Source: Syntrophorhabdus sp. PtaB.Bin027
GTDB lineage: Bacteria > Desulfobacterota > Syntrophorhabdia > Syntrophorhabdales > Syntrophorhabdaceae
Reading direction: 5' to 3'
DNA length: 64,000 nt
NCBI GenBank assembly: GCA_002067585.1
Contig: MVQO01000201.1
Location: 55,086-119,085, forward strand
A program made the translations under genes and the position numbers. The notes beneath the pieces are model-generated. The model made no database searches. It was given only the letters and a program-made list of their open reading frames with translations, and was not told the origin of the DNA. Shown piece by piece: positions 7,764-16,058 of this stretch (its first letter is position 1; each line of letters begins with the position of its first letter).

Positions 7764-9200
7764 TTGGAAAAAGGCAAGATAATAATTGTAGAGGATGAGG
7801 AAAGTATTCTCACAATGCTCAGTGAGTTCCTGAGTAATAACGGCTATATTGTCGACCCTTTTATTGATAGTAAAAAAGCGCTGTTCGCACTCAAAGGAAA
7901 TGAATATGACGTGATGATTACTGATCTGTCCATGCCTCACATCGACGGTCTTCAGCTTATCAATTACATTCAAAGAGAATACCTCAAAACGCTTGGTATT
8001 GTGATTACTGGATATGGGAGTCTTGATACAGCCATCAGCGCAATGCGATGGGGGGCTTTTGACTATATTCTGAAGCCTTTTAAGTTTGAAGAGGTGCTTA
8101 CTGTTGTTGAATCTGCCATGTATTACTCTAAACTCATGAAGAGTGAGAATATTCCAAAGGGCCTCACGGGTAAGGCCAATCTATTGAGGCGGTTTTCAGA
8201 GAACAAAATAATTCGTGAAAACACAATGTTGAGAAACTGCCTTAAGGATAAATACAAATTCGAGAATATCATTGGAATAAGCTTTCCCATGCAGAAAGTT
8301 TTTGAGATGATCGAGAAGGTTGCTGACACGAATGCAACCGTTCTTGTTACGGGGGAGAGTGGGGTAGGTAAAGAGCTTGTAGCACGGGCCATTCACTATA
8401 ACTCATCACGGAAGGACAATCCGCTTGTTGTTGTAAATTGCGGCGCCATACCTGAAACATTGCTCGAGAGTGAACTATTTGGATATGAAAAAGGCGCATT
8501 TACCGGGGCAACAGGAACACGCTACGGCAGGTTTGAGCTTGCCCATGGAGGTTCCATGTTTCTCGATGAAATCGGAGACATGAGCTTCAACTTGCAGGTA
8601 AAACTTCTCAGGGTCCTCCAGGAAAAAACCTTCGAAAGAGTTGGTGGAACAAAAAGTATCAGTGTAGATGTAAGAATTATTGCAGCTACAAACCGTATTT
8701 TGGATGATCTTGTCAAGGATGGCAAGTTTCGAGAAGACCTCTATTATCGTTTAAACGTTGTTCCCATTCAACTGCCCCCCTTGCGAGAAAGACGTCAGGA
8801 CATCCCTCTTCTTCTGAACTATTTTCTTGAACGTTCCAATAAAATCAATGACGCTGAGATAGATGGATGCTCTGAAGCCGCAATGACTGCATTGATGGAC
8901 TATACCTACCCGGGGAATGTCAGGGAGCTTCAAAACCTCATTGAGAGAGTGGTGGTTCTGAAGAGAAAGGGAATGATCGATCTGGAAGACCTTCCTGATA
9001 AGATTTATCTCGCCGAACAACAGGAGCAAGGTCATTTTGAAATCGAAAAAGGATACGATACTCTCGTGTCGAATTTTGAAAAAAGCTTGATTCTCCAGGC
9101 CTTGCAGGAGACGAACGGTGTTAAAAGCAAAGCCGCACAGGTCCTGAGCCTGAACAGAACAACCCTTATCGAGAAGATGAAACGCCTGGGCATAGATTAA
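7764..9200 (+). CDS. Sigma-54-dependent response regulator, NtrC family (candidate flagellar master regulator)
   Basis: A 478-residue protein. An N-terminal receiver has Asp54 in ITDLSMPHIDG; a linker runs about 125-165; the AAA+ sigma-54 activation domain (about 170-405) has Walker A GESGVGKE, the sigma-54-contacting GAFTGA loop, Walker B MFLDEIGD and the sensor motif LYYRLNVVPI; a C-terminal Fis-type helix-turn-helix ends in LNRTTLIEKMKRLGID. That tail resembles FleQ/FlrA-type flagellar regulators, but unlike them the receiver looks phosphorylatable. The start is a TTG with GAGGGA seven bases upstream; no ATG fits. Directly upstream of the flrBC-like operon. Its kinase could be the PAS kinase at 4785. 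Confidence 0.85.
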   Translation: MEKGKIIIVEDEESILTMLSEFLSNNGYIVDPFIDSKKALFALKGNEYDVMITDLSMPHIDGLQLINYIQREYLKTLGIVITGYGSLDTAISAMRWGAFDYILKPFKFEEVLTVVESAMYYSKLMKSENIPKGLTGKANLLRRFSENKIIRENTMLRNCLKDKYKFENIIGISFPMQKVFEMIEKVADTNATVLVTGESGVGKELVARAIHYNSSRKDNPLVVVNCGAIPETLLESELFGYEKGAFTGATGTRYGRFELAHGGSMFLDEIGDMSFNLQVKLLRVLQEKTFERVGGTKSISVDVRIIAATNRILDDLVKDGKFREDLYYRLNVVPIQLPPLRERRQDIPLLLNYFLERSNKINDAEIDGCSEAAMTALMDYTYPGNVRELQNLIERVVVLKRKGMIDLEDLPDKIYLAEQQEQGHFEIEKGYDTLVSNFEKSLILQALQETNGVKSKAAQVLSLNRTTLIEKMKRLGID

Positions 9201-9208
9201 GCCCCTCC

Positions 9209-9224
9209 TGTCAAAAACCTGACA
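9209..9224 (+). promoter_or_regulatory. TGTCA-N6-TGACA inverted repeat, candidate activator site
   Basis: TGTCA at 9209-9213 and TGACA at 9220-9224, about 157 bases upstream of the sigma-54 box at 9381. The same 5-6-5 element occurs upstream of the fliL and maf sigma-54 promoters. Because it directly follows a stop codon it could instead be a weak terminator stem; there is only a TTTT further on. Confidence 0.5.
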
Positions 9225-9232
9225 TCATTTTA

Positions 9233-9247
9233 AACCAGTTCCTGGTT
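9233..9247 (+). repeat. Small inverted repeat
   Basis: AACCAG and CTGGTT with a 3-base loop, just downstream of the TGTCA-N6-TGACA element. No T-run follows. It may add to an RNA hairpin at the 3' end of the upstream regulator gene, or to a protein-binding region. Confidence 0.35.
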
Positions 9248-9339
9248 CTGAGTTCTTAGTTATAAGTCATTACGAGTACATATACCAATAAACTTCTCAT
9301 GATTTTTATCACAATAAAATGTAATTATTTCAATAGGAT

Positions 9340-9374
9340 AGCTAACAGCTAACAGCTATTAGCTATTAGCTATT
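9340..9374 (+). repeat. Five tandem 7-bp repeats next to a sigma-54 promoter
   Basis: AGCTAAC, AGCTAAC, AGCTATT, AGCTATT, AGCTATT in perfect register, followed by a further TTTAGCT. The end of the array is 6 bases before the -24 element. Because ATAGCTAA-type and TTAGCTAT-type units are partly complementary, the array can also fold back. Copy-number change would alter the spacing between an upstream activator site and the promoter. Confidence 0.8.
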
Positions 9375-9380
9375 TTTAGC

Positions 9381-9396
9381 TGGTACATATTTTGCA
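9381..9396 (+). promoter_or_regulatory. Sigma-54 promoter of the flrBC-like / flgB-fliJ operon
   Basis: TGGTAC-N5-TTGCA, nearly identical to the -24/-12 consensus. The predicted +1 is about 9407, only 3 bases before the ATG at 9410. It lies between the heptamer array and the flrB-like gene and is the only promoter candidate I see for the operon running to fliJ. Confidence 0.75.
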
Positions 9397-9409
9397 AAAT
9401 TTGGCAATC

Positions 9410-10504
9410 ATGCCAGCCGTAGAAGCTAAACTTCTTGAGAATGCCTTCCAGGAATTCGCAAAGGCATCAGATTCGATTATCAATTACTATAGTTTGCTTG
9501 AAAGCCAGATACGACAACTCAAAAAAGAAGTGGCCGAAAAGAATGCTGAATTGGAAAAAGCCAGGGGATATCTTTATAACATACTGAATTCCTTACCAAT
9601 AGGTGTTGTTGTAAAAAACACGTCACACCTTATCTTTGTCAATAAAACAGCTGAAGTGTTAGGGCCGGAAGTTTTTTTGAATAAATTAACAGATAATGGT
9701 CAGAAGTCAGGCGCTCTGAAAAACGGCAGGGGCCACTATCGCTGGAAGCGTGAAACCATTGTAAATGGGTCTGGAAGTAACGAAATTGTTGTTTTTGAAG
9801 ATGTGACCGAATTTGAAAAGATGAAAGAGAGACTTGAACGGGAGGAGCGGTTAATGGCCATGGGTGAAATGGCTGCCAGGATGGCCCATGAGATCAAGAA
9901 TCCCTTGGGAAGTATGGAGCTTTTCCTCTCAATGCTGCTTGCCTCAAAACTCAGAAAGAAAGACAAGAAATATATTGATTACGTCTTATTTGGTGTTAAG
10001 ACCATCGACCGAATAATCAATAACCTGCTTTCCTATACAAAACCCAAGACACTCGCTGTCACTGAGTCCAGACTCAGCCAGGTTGTGAAAGATACTCTTG
10101 ATTTCATGGGCCTGTCTGCCCACAGCAGGGGCATTACTTTCGAAATTAACACTTGTTTCAGCGAACCTTCTTTCTTTGATCCTGATCTCATCAGGCTGGT
10201 AATCATGAACTTCATAAGCAATGCTATTGAGGCAATGAATGGAAACCAGGGGATCATAAAAGTAGATGTCAGAGAGGAAGGAAGGTATGCCCTCATCATA
10301 ATCAATGACAACGGCATTGGCATGAGCGAAGAGCTGCAAAAGAACATCTTTAATCCATTTTTTACCACAAAGGACAAGGGCGTAGGCCTGGGTCTGTTTA
10401 TTGTTTACAATATCATCAAGGCACATGGTGGCTATATTGAAGTCGAATCCGCTGAGGGACTTGGTACTTCATTCGGTATCTATATTCCAAAGGATGGTCA
10501 ATGA
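9410..10504 (+). CDS. FlrB/FleS-like flagellar sensor histidine kinase
   Basis: A 364-residue cytoplasmic kinase. It has an N-terminal helical segment, a short PAS-like domain (about residues 55-135), an H box MAHEIKNPLGSME with His160, and an HATPase domain with DNGIGM and GVGLGLFIVYNIIKAHGG. The first 20 residues follow the FlrB pattern of an AF-x-x-F-x-x-x-S helix. The ATG at 9410 is used because the longer in-frame TTG at 9392 falls inside the -12 promoter element. It overlaps the regulator gene by 4 bases (ATGA), which marks them as a cognate pair. Such pairs turn on mid-class flagellar genes in response to assembly state. Confidence 0.85.
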   Translation: MPAVEAKLLENAFQEFAKASDSIINYYSLLESQIRQLKKEVAEKNAELEKARGYLYNILNSLPIGVVVKNTSHLIFVNKTAEVLGPEVFLNKLTDNGQKSGALKNGRGHYRWKRETIVNGSGSNEIVVFEDVTEFEKMKERLEREERLMAMGEMAARMAHEIKNPLGSMELFLSMLLASKLRKKDKKYIDYVLFGVKTIDRIINNLLSYTKPKTLAVTESRLSQVVKDTLDFMGLSAHSRGITFEINTCFSEPSFFDPDLIRLVIMNFISNAIEAMNGNQGIIKVDVREEGRYALIIINDNGIGMSEELQKNIFNPFFTTKDKGVGLGLFIVYNIIKAHGGYIEVESAEGLGTSFGIYIPKDGQ

Positions 10505-11790
10505 AAACAAATGTACTAGTAGTTGATGATGATGATCATATGAGGATTGCCCTGAAAGAATCATTGTCAAAAATTGGATATACTGTTTCTTTGGCTGACA
10601 ATGGCTTGAAAGCAGTTGAAGAGATTGATCGGAACATGTTTGACCTTGTCATTACCGATGTGAAGATGCCCCATCTCAGCGGTATAGATCTTTTGCAACG
10701 AGTCAAGGACAAAAGGCCTTTTCTTCCCGTCATACTTATAACAGCATATGGAACTGTTCAGGATGCTGTAAAGGTCATCAAGGAAGGTGCTTTTGATTAC
10801 ATCCAGAAACCTTTCAATACTGATACATTGTATGGTGTTGTTAAACGAGCTCTCGGAGTGAACGGTGGAAAGATCATATACGCTTCACGGGAGATGAAGG
10901 ATGTCCTTCAGTCGACGGAAAGGGTTGCCAAGACAGATGCTACTGTCCTTGTCCTCGGAGAAAGCGGGGTAGGTAAAGAGCTTGTTGCCCGTTACGTTCA
11001 TGAGAACAGTGAACGGGTGGACAAGCCGTTTATCGCTGTTAATTGTGCAGCTCTTCCTGAAAATCTCCTCGAAAGTGAGCTTTTTGGGTATGAAAAGGGA
11101 GCTTTTACAGGAGCATCTTCACGAAAGTTCGGTAAGTTTGAACTTGCTGACAAGGGTACCATCCTACTCGATGAGGTTACAGAGATGGACTTCCGGCTTC
11201 AAGCAAAGCTTCTCAGGGTCCTTCAAGAGAGGGAAGTAGAGGTGGTGGGAGCAAAATTTCCCAAGAAGGTTGATGTGCGCATTATTGCCACCACAAACAG
11301 AAATTTGGCTCAGTATGTTGAAGAGGGCAAATTTAGAGAGGATCTGTACTATCGCCTAAATGTGTTCCCCATCCATGTCCCCCCTCTCAGGGACAGGAAA
11401 GAAGATATTCCACCACTTGTGGCATATTTCTTGAAAAAACATTCAAAAGGAATGGATGTGAGGATTGAAGAAGGAGCAATGGAATTATTGAAACAAAAAA
11501 GCTGGAAGGGGAATGTCAGGGAACTCGAAAATACCATTGCCCGGGCGTGTATCCTTTCAAATTATTCACTAATTAAGACTGCTCACTTACCTGACATGAA
11601 TTCTGTAAAGGATGTTTCAGTGGGATCTGTTCGGGAGATGGAAATGAAGCTGATTATTGATGCATTAAAATCAGTGGGGGGAAATAGAACGAAAGCAGCA
11701 AATTTGTTAGGTATAACGGCAAGAACCCTGCGAAACAAATTAAAAGACTACAGGGATCTGGGTCTGAATATCCCTGACAAGGAGGTCTGA
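10501..11790 (+). CDS. FlrC/FleR-like sigma-54-dependent flagellar regulator
   Basis: A 429-residue NtrC-type activator. The receiver carries Asp53 in ITDVKMPHLSG; the AAA+ domain (about 130-365) has Walker A GESGVGKE, the GAFTGA loop, Walker B ILLDEVTE and the conserved LYYRLNVFPI; the C-terminal Fis-type helix-turn-helix contains GNRTKAANLLGITARTLRNKL. It should be phosphorylated by the overlapping kinase and drive sigma-54 promoters such as those at 18212, 21936 and 40788. Its stop codon shares its last base with the flgB start, so regulator and rod genes are coupled. Confidence 0.88.
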   Translation: MKTNVLVVDDDDHMRIALKESLSKIGYTVSLADNGLKAVEEIDRNMFDLVITDVKMPHLSGIDLLQRVKDKRPFLPVILITAYGTVQDAVKVIKEGAFDYIQKPFNTDTLYGVVKRALGVNGGKIIYASREMKDVLQSTERVAKTDATVLVLGESGVGKELVARYVHENSERVDKPFIAVNCAALPENLLESELFGYEKGAFTGASSRKFGKFELADKGTILLDEVTEMDFRLQAKLLRVLQEREVEVVGAKFPKKVDVRIIATTNRNLAQYVEEGKFREDLYYRLNVFPIHVPPLRDRKEDIPPLVAYFLKKHSKGMDVRIEEGAMELLKQKSWKGNVRELENTIARACILSNYSLIKTAHLPDMNSVKDVSVGSVREMEMKLIIDALKSVGGNRTKAANLLGITARTLRNKLKDYRDLGLNIPDKEV

Positions 11791-12128
11791 TGGAGGTTAC
11801 AGCTATCCTTGAGAAAGCCCTAAATATACGGGCACAGTATCACAAGGTTTTATCAGGCAATATTGCCAACGTTGAGACCCCAAATTATAAAGAAAAGGAC
11901 ATCGATTTTCAGGCAGAAATTCAAAGAAATATTGGCGGTTCGAATCATGTTGAAATACGGGAGAGCTCTGATGGGGATGTTATTGGGAGCATAGACGGGA
12001 ATACCGTCAACATGGAAAATCAGATTGTTAAGATGACAGAGAACCATATGCTTTTTACTTCTCTTGTTCAGGTCATATCAAAAAAATTTTCAATGATGAG
12101 GTATATCATCAGCGAAGGAAGGAGATAA
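11790..12128 (+). CDS. flgB: Flagellar basal-body rod protein FlgB
   Basis: A 112-residue proximal rod subunit exported through the flagellar secretion system. The N-terminal rod/hook motif appears as LSGNIANVETPNYKEKDIDF (about residues 25-44) and the C-terminal helix as TENHMLFTSLVQVISKKFSMMRYII. Length is slightly short (usual 130-140) with a compact central region. It overlaps the flrC-like stop by one base and heads the flgB-flgC-fliE-fliF run. Confidence 0.93.
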   Translation: MEVTAILEKALNIRAQYHKVLSGNIANVETPNYKEKDIDFQAEIQRNIGGSNHVEIRESSDGDVIGSIDGNTVNMENQIVKMTENHMLFTSLVQVISKKFSMMRYIISEGRR

Positions 12129-12129
12129 T

Positions 12130-12567
12130 ATGGGGGGCATACTTGACATTTTAAAGATTAGCGCTTCAGCGCTCAAGGCCGAACGGACTAGAATGGAGAT
12201 CACATCTTCTAACCTTGCCAACATTCACACAACGCGAACAGAGGAAGGCGGACCTTACAAAAAGAAAGAGGTTGTTTTTATCGCTTCAGATATCTCGGAA
12301 GGGGAGGGTTTTGGAAGGATGCTATCCGACAGAGTCAGCAGCGGGGTGAAGGTTGCTGAGATCAAAGAGAGCACGAGAGATTTTGAAAAGGTTCATGACC
12401 CAGGTCATCCGGATGCGGACAAAGAAGGATATGTTACCTATCCAAATGTGAACCTTATGGAAGAAATGACAGATATGATTGCTGCAACAAGAGCGTATGA
12501 GGCGAACATTAATGTTATTAACACCACAAAACAGATGTTTTTGAAGGCATTAGAGATAGGTAAATAG
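12130..12567 (+). CDS. flgC: Flagellar basal-body rod protein FlgC
   Basis: A 145-residue proximal rod protein. It shows the N-terminal SSNLANIHTTRTEEGGPYKKKEV motif block, where the usual SNIANANT is SNLANIHT, then the typical EVVFIA strand. The C-terminal block has GYVTYPNVNLMEEMTDMIAA and RAYEANINVINTTKQM. Starts 2 bases after flgB. Confidence 0.95.
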   Translation: MGGILDILKISASALKAERTRMEITSSNLANIHTTRTEEGGPYKKKEVVFIASDISEGEGFGRMLSDRVSSGVKVAEIKESTRDFEKVHDPGHPDADKEGYVTYPNVNLMEEMTDMIAATRAYEANINVINTTKQMFLKALEIGK

Positions 12568-12575
12568 GAGGGGCC

Positions 12576-12866
12576 ATGAAAATTGACAGTATTGCAGGCA
12601 TTGGCAACATGGTCGAAAATAAAGGCGTCAACGCTCACAAGGGCAAAACAACCTTCAGTGAGGTTCTCAAAGATTCCATCCAAAAAGCTGGAGAATTGGA
12701 GAAAGAAGCTGATCAGGAGGCAATAAAGCTTGCCAAGATGGAAACGCAGGATATCCATAACACGATGATTGCCATAGAAAAAGCGGATCTGACTTTCCAG
12801 CTTATGATGCAGGTAAGAAATAAGATCATCAGTGCATATGAAGAGATTATGAGAATGCAGGTGTAA
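12576..12866 (+). CDS. fliE: Flagellar hook-basal body complex protein FliE
   Basis: A 96-residue protein that joins the MS ring to the rod. The family signature is visible as F-x-x-VLKDSIQKAGELEKEAD and then the C-terminal MIAIEKADLTFQLMMQVRNK and YEEIMRMQV. Preceded by GGAGG and lying between flgC and fliF, as is usual. Confidence 0.94.
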   Translation: MKIDSIAGIGNMVENKGVNAHKGKTTFSEVLKDSIQKAGELEKEADQEAIKLAKMETQDIHNTMIAIEKADLTFQLMMQVRNKIISAYEEIMRMQV

Positions 12867-12869
12867 GCC

Positions 12870-14459
12870 ATGGACGCCTTCATAAAACAGGTTAAAAAGT
12901 ATATACAAACAACTCCAAAAAACAGACTCTATCTTTACCTGTTTCTTCTCGTCGCAATAATTGGAGGATCAGTGCTTGGCCTGTCCTTTATCCAGAAAGA
13001 GAATTACAATACCCTTTTCTCAGGCCTGTCCACAGAAGATGCTTCTGCAGTGGTTGCAAAGCTTAAAGAACAGAAGATACCGTATAAACTTGGCCTTGGA
13101 GGCACAGCCATATATGTTCCAAATGAAAAGGTATACGATGTACGGCTTTTGCTCGCCTCTCAGAATGCTTTGCCTGGAGGTGGAGGTGTGGGGTTTGAGC
13201 TTTTCGATAAGACAAATTATGGCATGACAGAGTTTATGCAAAACATCAACTATAAAAGGGCAGTTCAGGGTGAGTTAGCCAGGACAATTAACCAGATGCC
13301 AGAGGTAAAAGCCTCGCGGGTACACATAGCTATTCCAGAAAAGACGCTCTTCTCTGACAGAGAAAAAGAAGTTACAGCTTCTGTTTTCCTAAAATTGAAA
13401 CCAGGAAAGAACCTTTCAAAAGATCAGGTAAGTGGTATTGTCCATCTCGCTTCTGGCAGCATTGAAGGTCTTAAACCGGAAAATGTTTCTGTTATTGATT
13501 CATCAGGACGCATATTATACAAGAACGGTGACACAAACTCACCAATGGCACTATCCGGTCAGCAATATGAATTACAAAGAGGTGTGGAGAGGAGACTTGA
13601 AGAATCTATCCAGTCGATGCTTGACAAATTTATCCCTGCAAGCCAGTCAATTGTTCGGGCGAATGTTGAGCTTAACCTGAGAAAGATAGAGAAAATGGAG
13701 GAGGAATACCAGCCCAACAAAAGTGTTATTGCTGCGGAAAAGAAAAGCAGGGAAAGAACCTCAAACCAGACTGCAAAGGTTGGCGGTGTGCCCGGTGTGG
13801 CATCAAATATTCCAACCACAGGTGGGACACGTGATGTGCGACCAGAAACGCCAAACAGGGTTAACGAATCAGAGAGAGAGGAATCGCAGATTACCTACGA
13901 AGTAAGCAAATCTGTGAGCAAAATAATAGAGCCTTTTGGTGATATTAAGAAAGTATCTCTGGCCATAGTGGTCGATGGCAAATATGAAAAGGTGAAAGGT
14001 CAGAAAGGCGAAGAAACCAAATACGTTCCCCGTTCGGCCAAAGAGTTGAACGATATTAAAAACCTTGTTGCAAGGGCAGTTGGTTATGACGAGGTGCGGG
14101 GAGATAAGATTGAGGTGCTGAACATCCCTTTTGAAGTTGAAAGCTCTGCAGATGAAAAGGGGATAATTGAACAGGCAGAGAAGAAAGAGCTCATATTCAA
14201 TGTGAGTAAGTATGTTTTTTATCTGGTTATTTTTGCTGCAGTATTTTTCTTTGTTATCAGACCCCTTCTTAATATCTTACAGAAAAGAGGTCCAGTACTT
14301 CCCTTGAAAAAGGTACGAGATGTATATGTGAAAGGACCTGGTGCTGATGGTGCAACTGCAGCAATTGAGGACAAGGCACAGAGCGCTATATCAGATGCTT
14401 TGAAGGACAAGGCCCTTGTTGGAACGATCATAAAGGAGTGGGTTAAGGAAGGAACGTAA
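12870..14459 (+). CDS. fliF: Flagellar MS-ring protein FliF
   Basis: A 529-residue inner-membrane ring protein. A transmembrane helix near residues 20-42 is followed by the YscJ/FliF ring-building motifs (YNTLFSGLSTEDASAVVAKL, MTEFMQNINYKRAVQGELARTI, SRVHIA-PE), the periplasmic FliF-C domain, a second transmembrane helix about 445-465 and a cytoplasmic tail that should bind FliG. The tail is short, with KALVGTIIKEW near the end as the FliG-binding helix. The stop shares its last base with the fliG start. Confidence 0.96.
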   Translation: MDAFIKQVKKYIQTTPKNRLYLYLFLLVAIIGGSVLGLSFIQKENYNTLFSGLSTEDASAVVAKLKEQKIPYKLGLGGTAIYVPNEKVYDVRLLLASQNALPGGGGVGFELFDKTNYGMTEFMQNINYKRAVQGELARTINQMPEVKASRVHIAIPEKTLFSDREKEVTASVFLKLKPGKNLSKDQVSGIVHLASGSIEGLKPENVSVIDSSGRILYKNGDTNSPMALSGQQYELQRGVERRLEESIQSMLDKFIPASQSIVRANVELNLRKIEKMEEEYQPNKSVIAAEKKSRERTSNQTAKVGGVPGVASNIPTTGGTRDVRPETPNRVNESEREESQITYEVSKSVSKIIEPFGDIKKVSLAIVVDGKYEKVKGQKGEETKYVPRSAKELNDIKNLVARAVGYDEVRGDKIEVLNIPFEVESSADEKGIIEQAEKKELIFNVSKYVFYLVIFAAVFFFVIRPLLNILQKRGPVLPLKKVRDVYVKGPGADGATAAIEDKAQSAISDALKDKALVGTIIKEWVKEGT

Positions 14460-15457
14460 TGGAAGCTCAGGATATTCCGGGAATTAAAAAAGCCGCCATT
14501 CTTTTACTTACAATGGATGAGGAAATCTCAAAGGAGGTTATAAAAGATCTGGAAGAAGAAGATATTGAGGCTATTGGTAAAGAGATTGCTCAGTTGAAAA
14601 TTATACCTGATAATGCTGTTGCCACTGTCAGGGATGAGTTCATGAGGAGGCTTTCAAAGCGCGGCAATCGCGTGGTTGGTGGAGAGAATAAGTTTAAGGA
14701 ACTCATAAAGAAAAGCTTTAGCAATGAACAGGCCGAACAGTTTCTGGAAAACATGGAGACAAAAAAAGGGCTCCCGGGAGATTTTCTTCGCAGATGTGAT
14801 CCGAAAGTCTTAGCAAATATAATGAAAGGTGAGCATCCCCAGACCATCGCGCTTGTGTTGTCAACACTTGGAAATAAGAAAGCAGGTGAAGCAATTGTTG
14901 CGTTGCCTGAGAAGGTTCAAAGCGATGTTATAGTTCGGATGGCATTTCTGGAAAAAGTAGATACCAAGGTTCTTGAGGAAATTGAAAATGTGTTGCGGGA
15001 GCAACTCGAGTCAATTGGTGTTGTTGAGGGGAGGCAGCTCGGAGGAGTCGAGATGGTGGCAGGCATCTTGAACCAGATGGACAGAACCCATGAATCTGAA
15101 CTTCTTGAAAAGCTTGAAGAGATTGAGCCTGAACTGGCAGAGAGGATAAAACAGCTGATGTTTACCTTCGAGGATCTTGTGCAACTAGATGATAAAAGCG
15201 TTCAGGCTCTTCTGAAAGAGATTTCCTCGGATGAAATATCTGTGGCTCTCAAAGGTGCATCAGATATGATGAAGGACAAGATATTCTCAAACATGTCTGA
15301 AAGAGCAGCAGCCATGCTCAAAGAAGACATCGAGGCCATGGGTCCTATAAGACTATCAGATGTGGAGAAGGCGCAGACAAAGATTGCTATGATAGCGAAA
15401 AAGCTCGAATCAGAAGGAAAAATAGTTCTCTCGAGGGGGAATGAGAAATTTGTCTAA
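14459..15457 (+). CDS. fliG: Flagellar motor switch protein FliG
   Basis: A 332-residue rotor protein linking the MS ring to the C ring and the stator. The N domain starts IPGIKKAAILLLTMDEEIS; the middle domain carries the EHPQTIALVLSTL motif; the C-terminal torque helix region has FTFEDLVQLDDKSVQALLKEI with its charged residues, and the end runs AMGPIRLSDVEKAQTKI. Length is normal. Coupled by overlap with both fliF and fliH. Confidence 0.97.
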   Translation: MEAQDIPGIKKAAILLLTMDEEISKEVIKDLEEEDIEAIGKEIAQLKIIPDNAVATVRDEFMRRLSKRGNRVVGGENKFKELIKKSFSNEQAEQFLENMETKKGLPGDFLRRCDPKVLANIMKGEHPQTIALVLSTLGNKKAGEAIVALPEKVQSDVIVRMAFLEKVDTKVLEEIENVLREQLESIGVVEGRQLGGVEMVAGILNQMDRTHESELLEKLEEIEPELAERIKQLMFTFEDLVQLDDKSVQALLKEISSDEISVALKGASDMMKDKIFSNMSERAAAMLKEDIEAMGPIRLSDVEKAQTKIAMIAKKLESEGKIVLSRGNEKFV

Positions 15458-16058
15458 AGGTATAACGGTTTACAAAATAGATCCCTTTGCCCAGGAGGAA
15501 AGCAGCAAACAACCAGAATTTATGAGTATTTTTGATGATTCTGGAAAAAAAGCAAAGAATGACGATAAACCGAACAGTGAAGAACAGGCGCGAAAAATAT
15601 TTGAAGATGCATTCGTACAGGGTGAAAAAGCCGGGTACGAAATGGGGATGAAAAAAATCGAGCAGATTGCAAAACGTTTGAACAGCTATATTACAGAATT
15701 AGATGTTTTTAAAGATAAGCTCCTGAAACAGGCTGAGTCATTTAGCATGGAATTAGCGCTTATTTTCGCAGAAGCGCTTGTGCTTCGGGAATGCTCGGAA
15801 AAGAAGGGCCTGGTTATGGATATGGCAAAAAGAGCCTTTGAAATCTGTGAAGACAAGCATAACATTGTCATCAGGGTAAGACCGGAAGATGCTGAATATC
15901 TATCCAAAAGCACAACAGGTCATCTCAAGATTGTCCCAGATGATACCCTTAAGGAACCTGGTTTTATCGTTGAAACGGAATTTGGTGATATAGATGGTAG
16001 ATTGTCGGTCCAACTCGAAGAGCTAAGAAAAGAGTTTCTCAATGTACAGCCTGAATGA
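15441..16058 (+). CDS. fliH: Flagellar assembly protein FliH
   Basis: A 205-residue negative regulator and stalk of the FliI export ATPase. It has a charged N-terminal region with a potential FliN-binding start and a central coiled segment with the short G-x-x-x-G-style stretch GEKAGYEMGMKK. The C-terminal FliH/HrpE-type domain shows CEDKHNIVIRVRPEDAEYL and EPGFIVETEFGDIDGRL. It starts inside the end of fliG after GAGGGGG and overlaps fliI by 17 bases. Confidence 0.92.
   Translation: MRNLSKGITVYKIDPFAQEESSKQPEFMSIFDDSGKKAKNDDKPNSEEQARKIFEDAFVQGEKAGYEMGMKKIEQIAKRLNSYITELDVFKDKLLKQAESFSMELALIFAEALVLRECSEKKGLVMDMAKRAFEICEDKHNIVIRVRPEDAEYLSKSTTGHLKIVPDDTLKEPGFIVETEFGDIDGRLSVQLEELRKEFLNVQPE

Noticed and set aside
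9209..9230. TGTCA-N6-TGACA as a terminator of the regulator gene
   Set aside because: Only 5 bp with a weak following T-run, and the same element occurs at two other sigma-54 promoters, once far from any gene end. Kept as an alternative.
9392..9409. Longer start for the flrB-like kinase (TTG at 9392)
   Set aside because: This codon is part of the -12 promoter element, so it lies upstream of the predicted transcript start.
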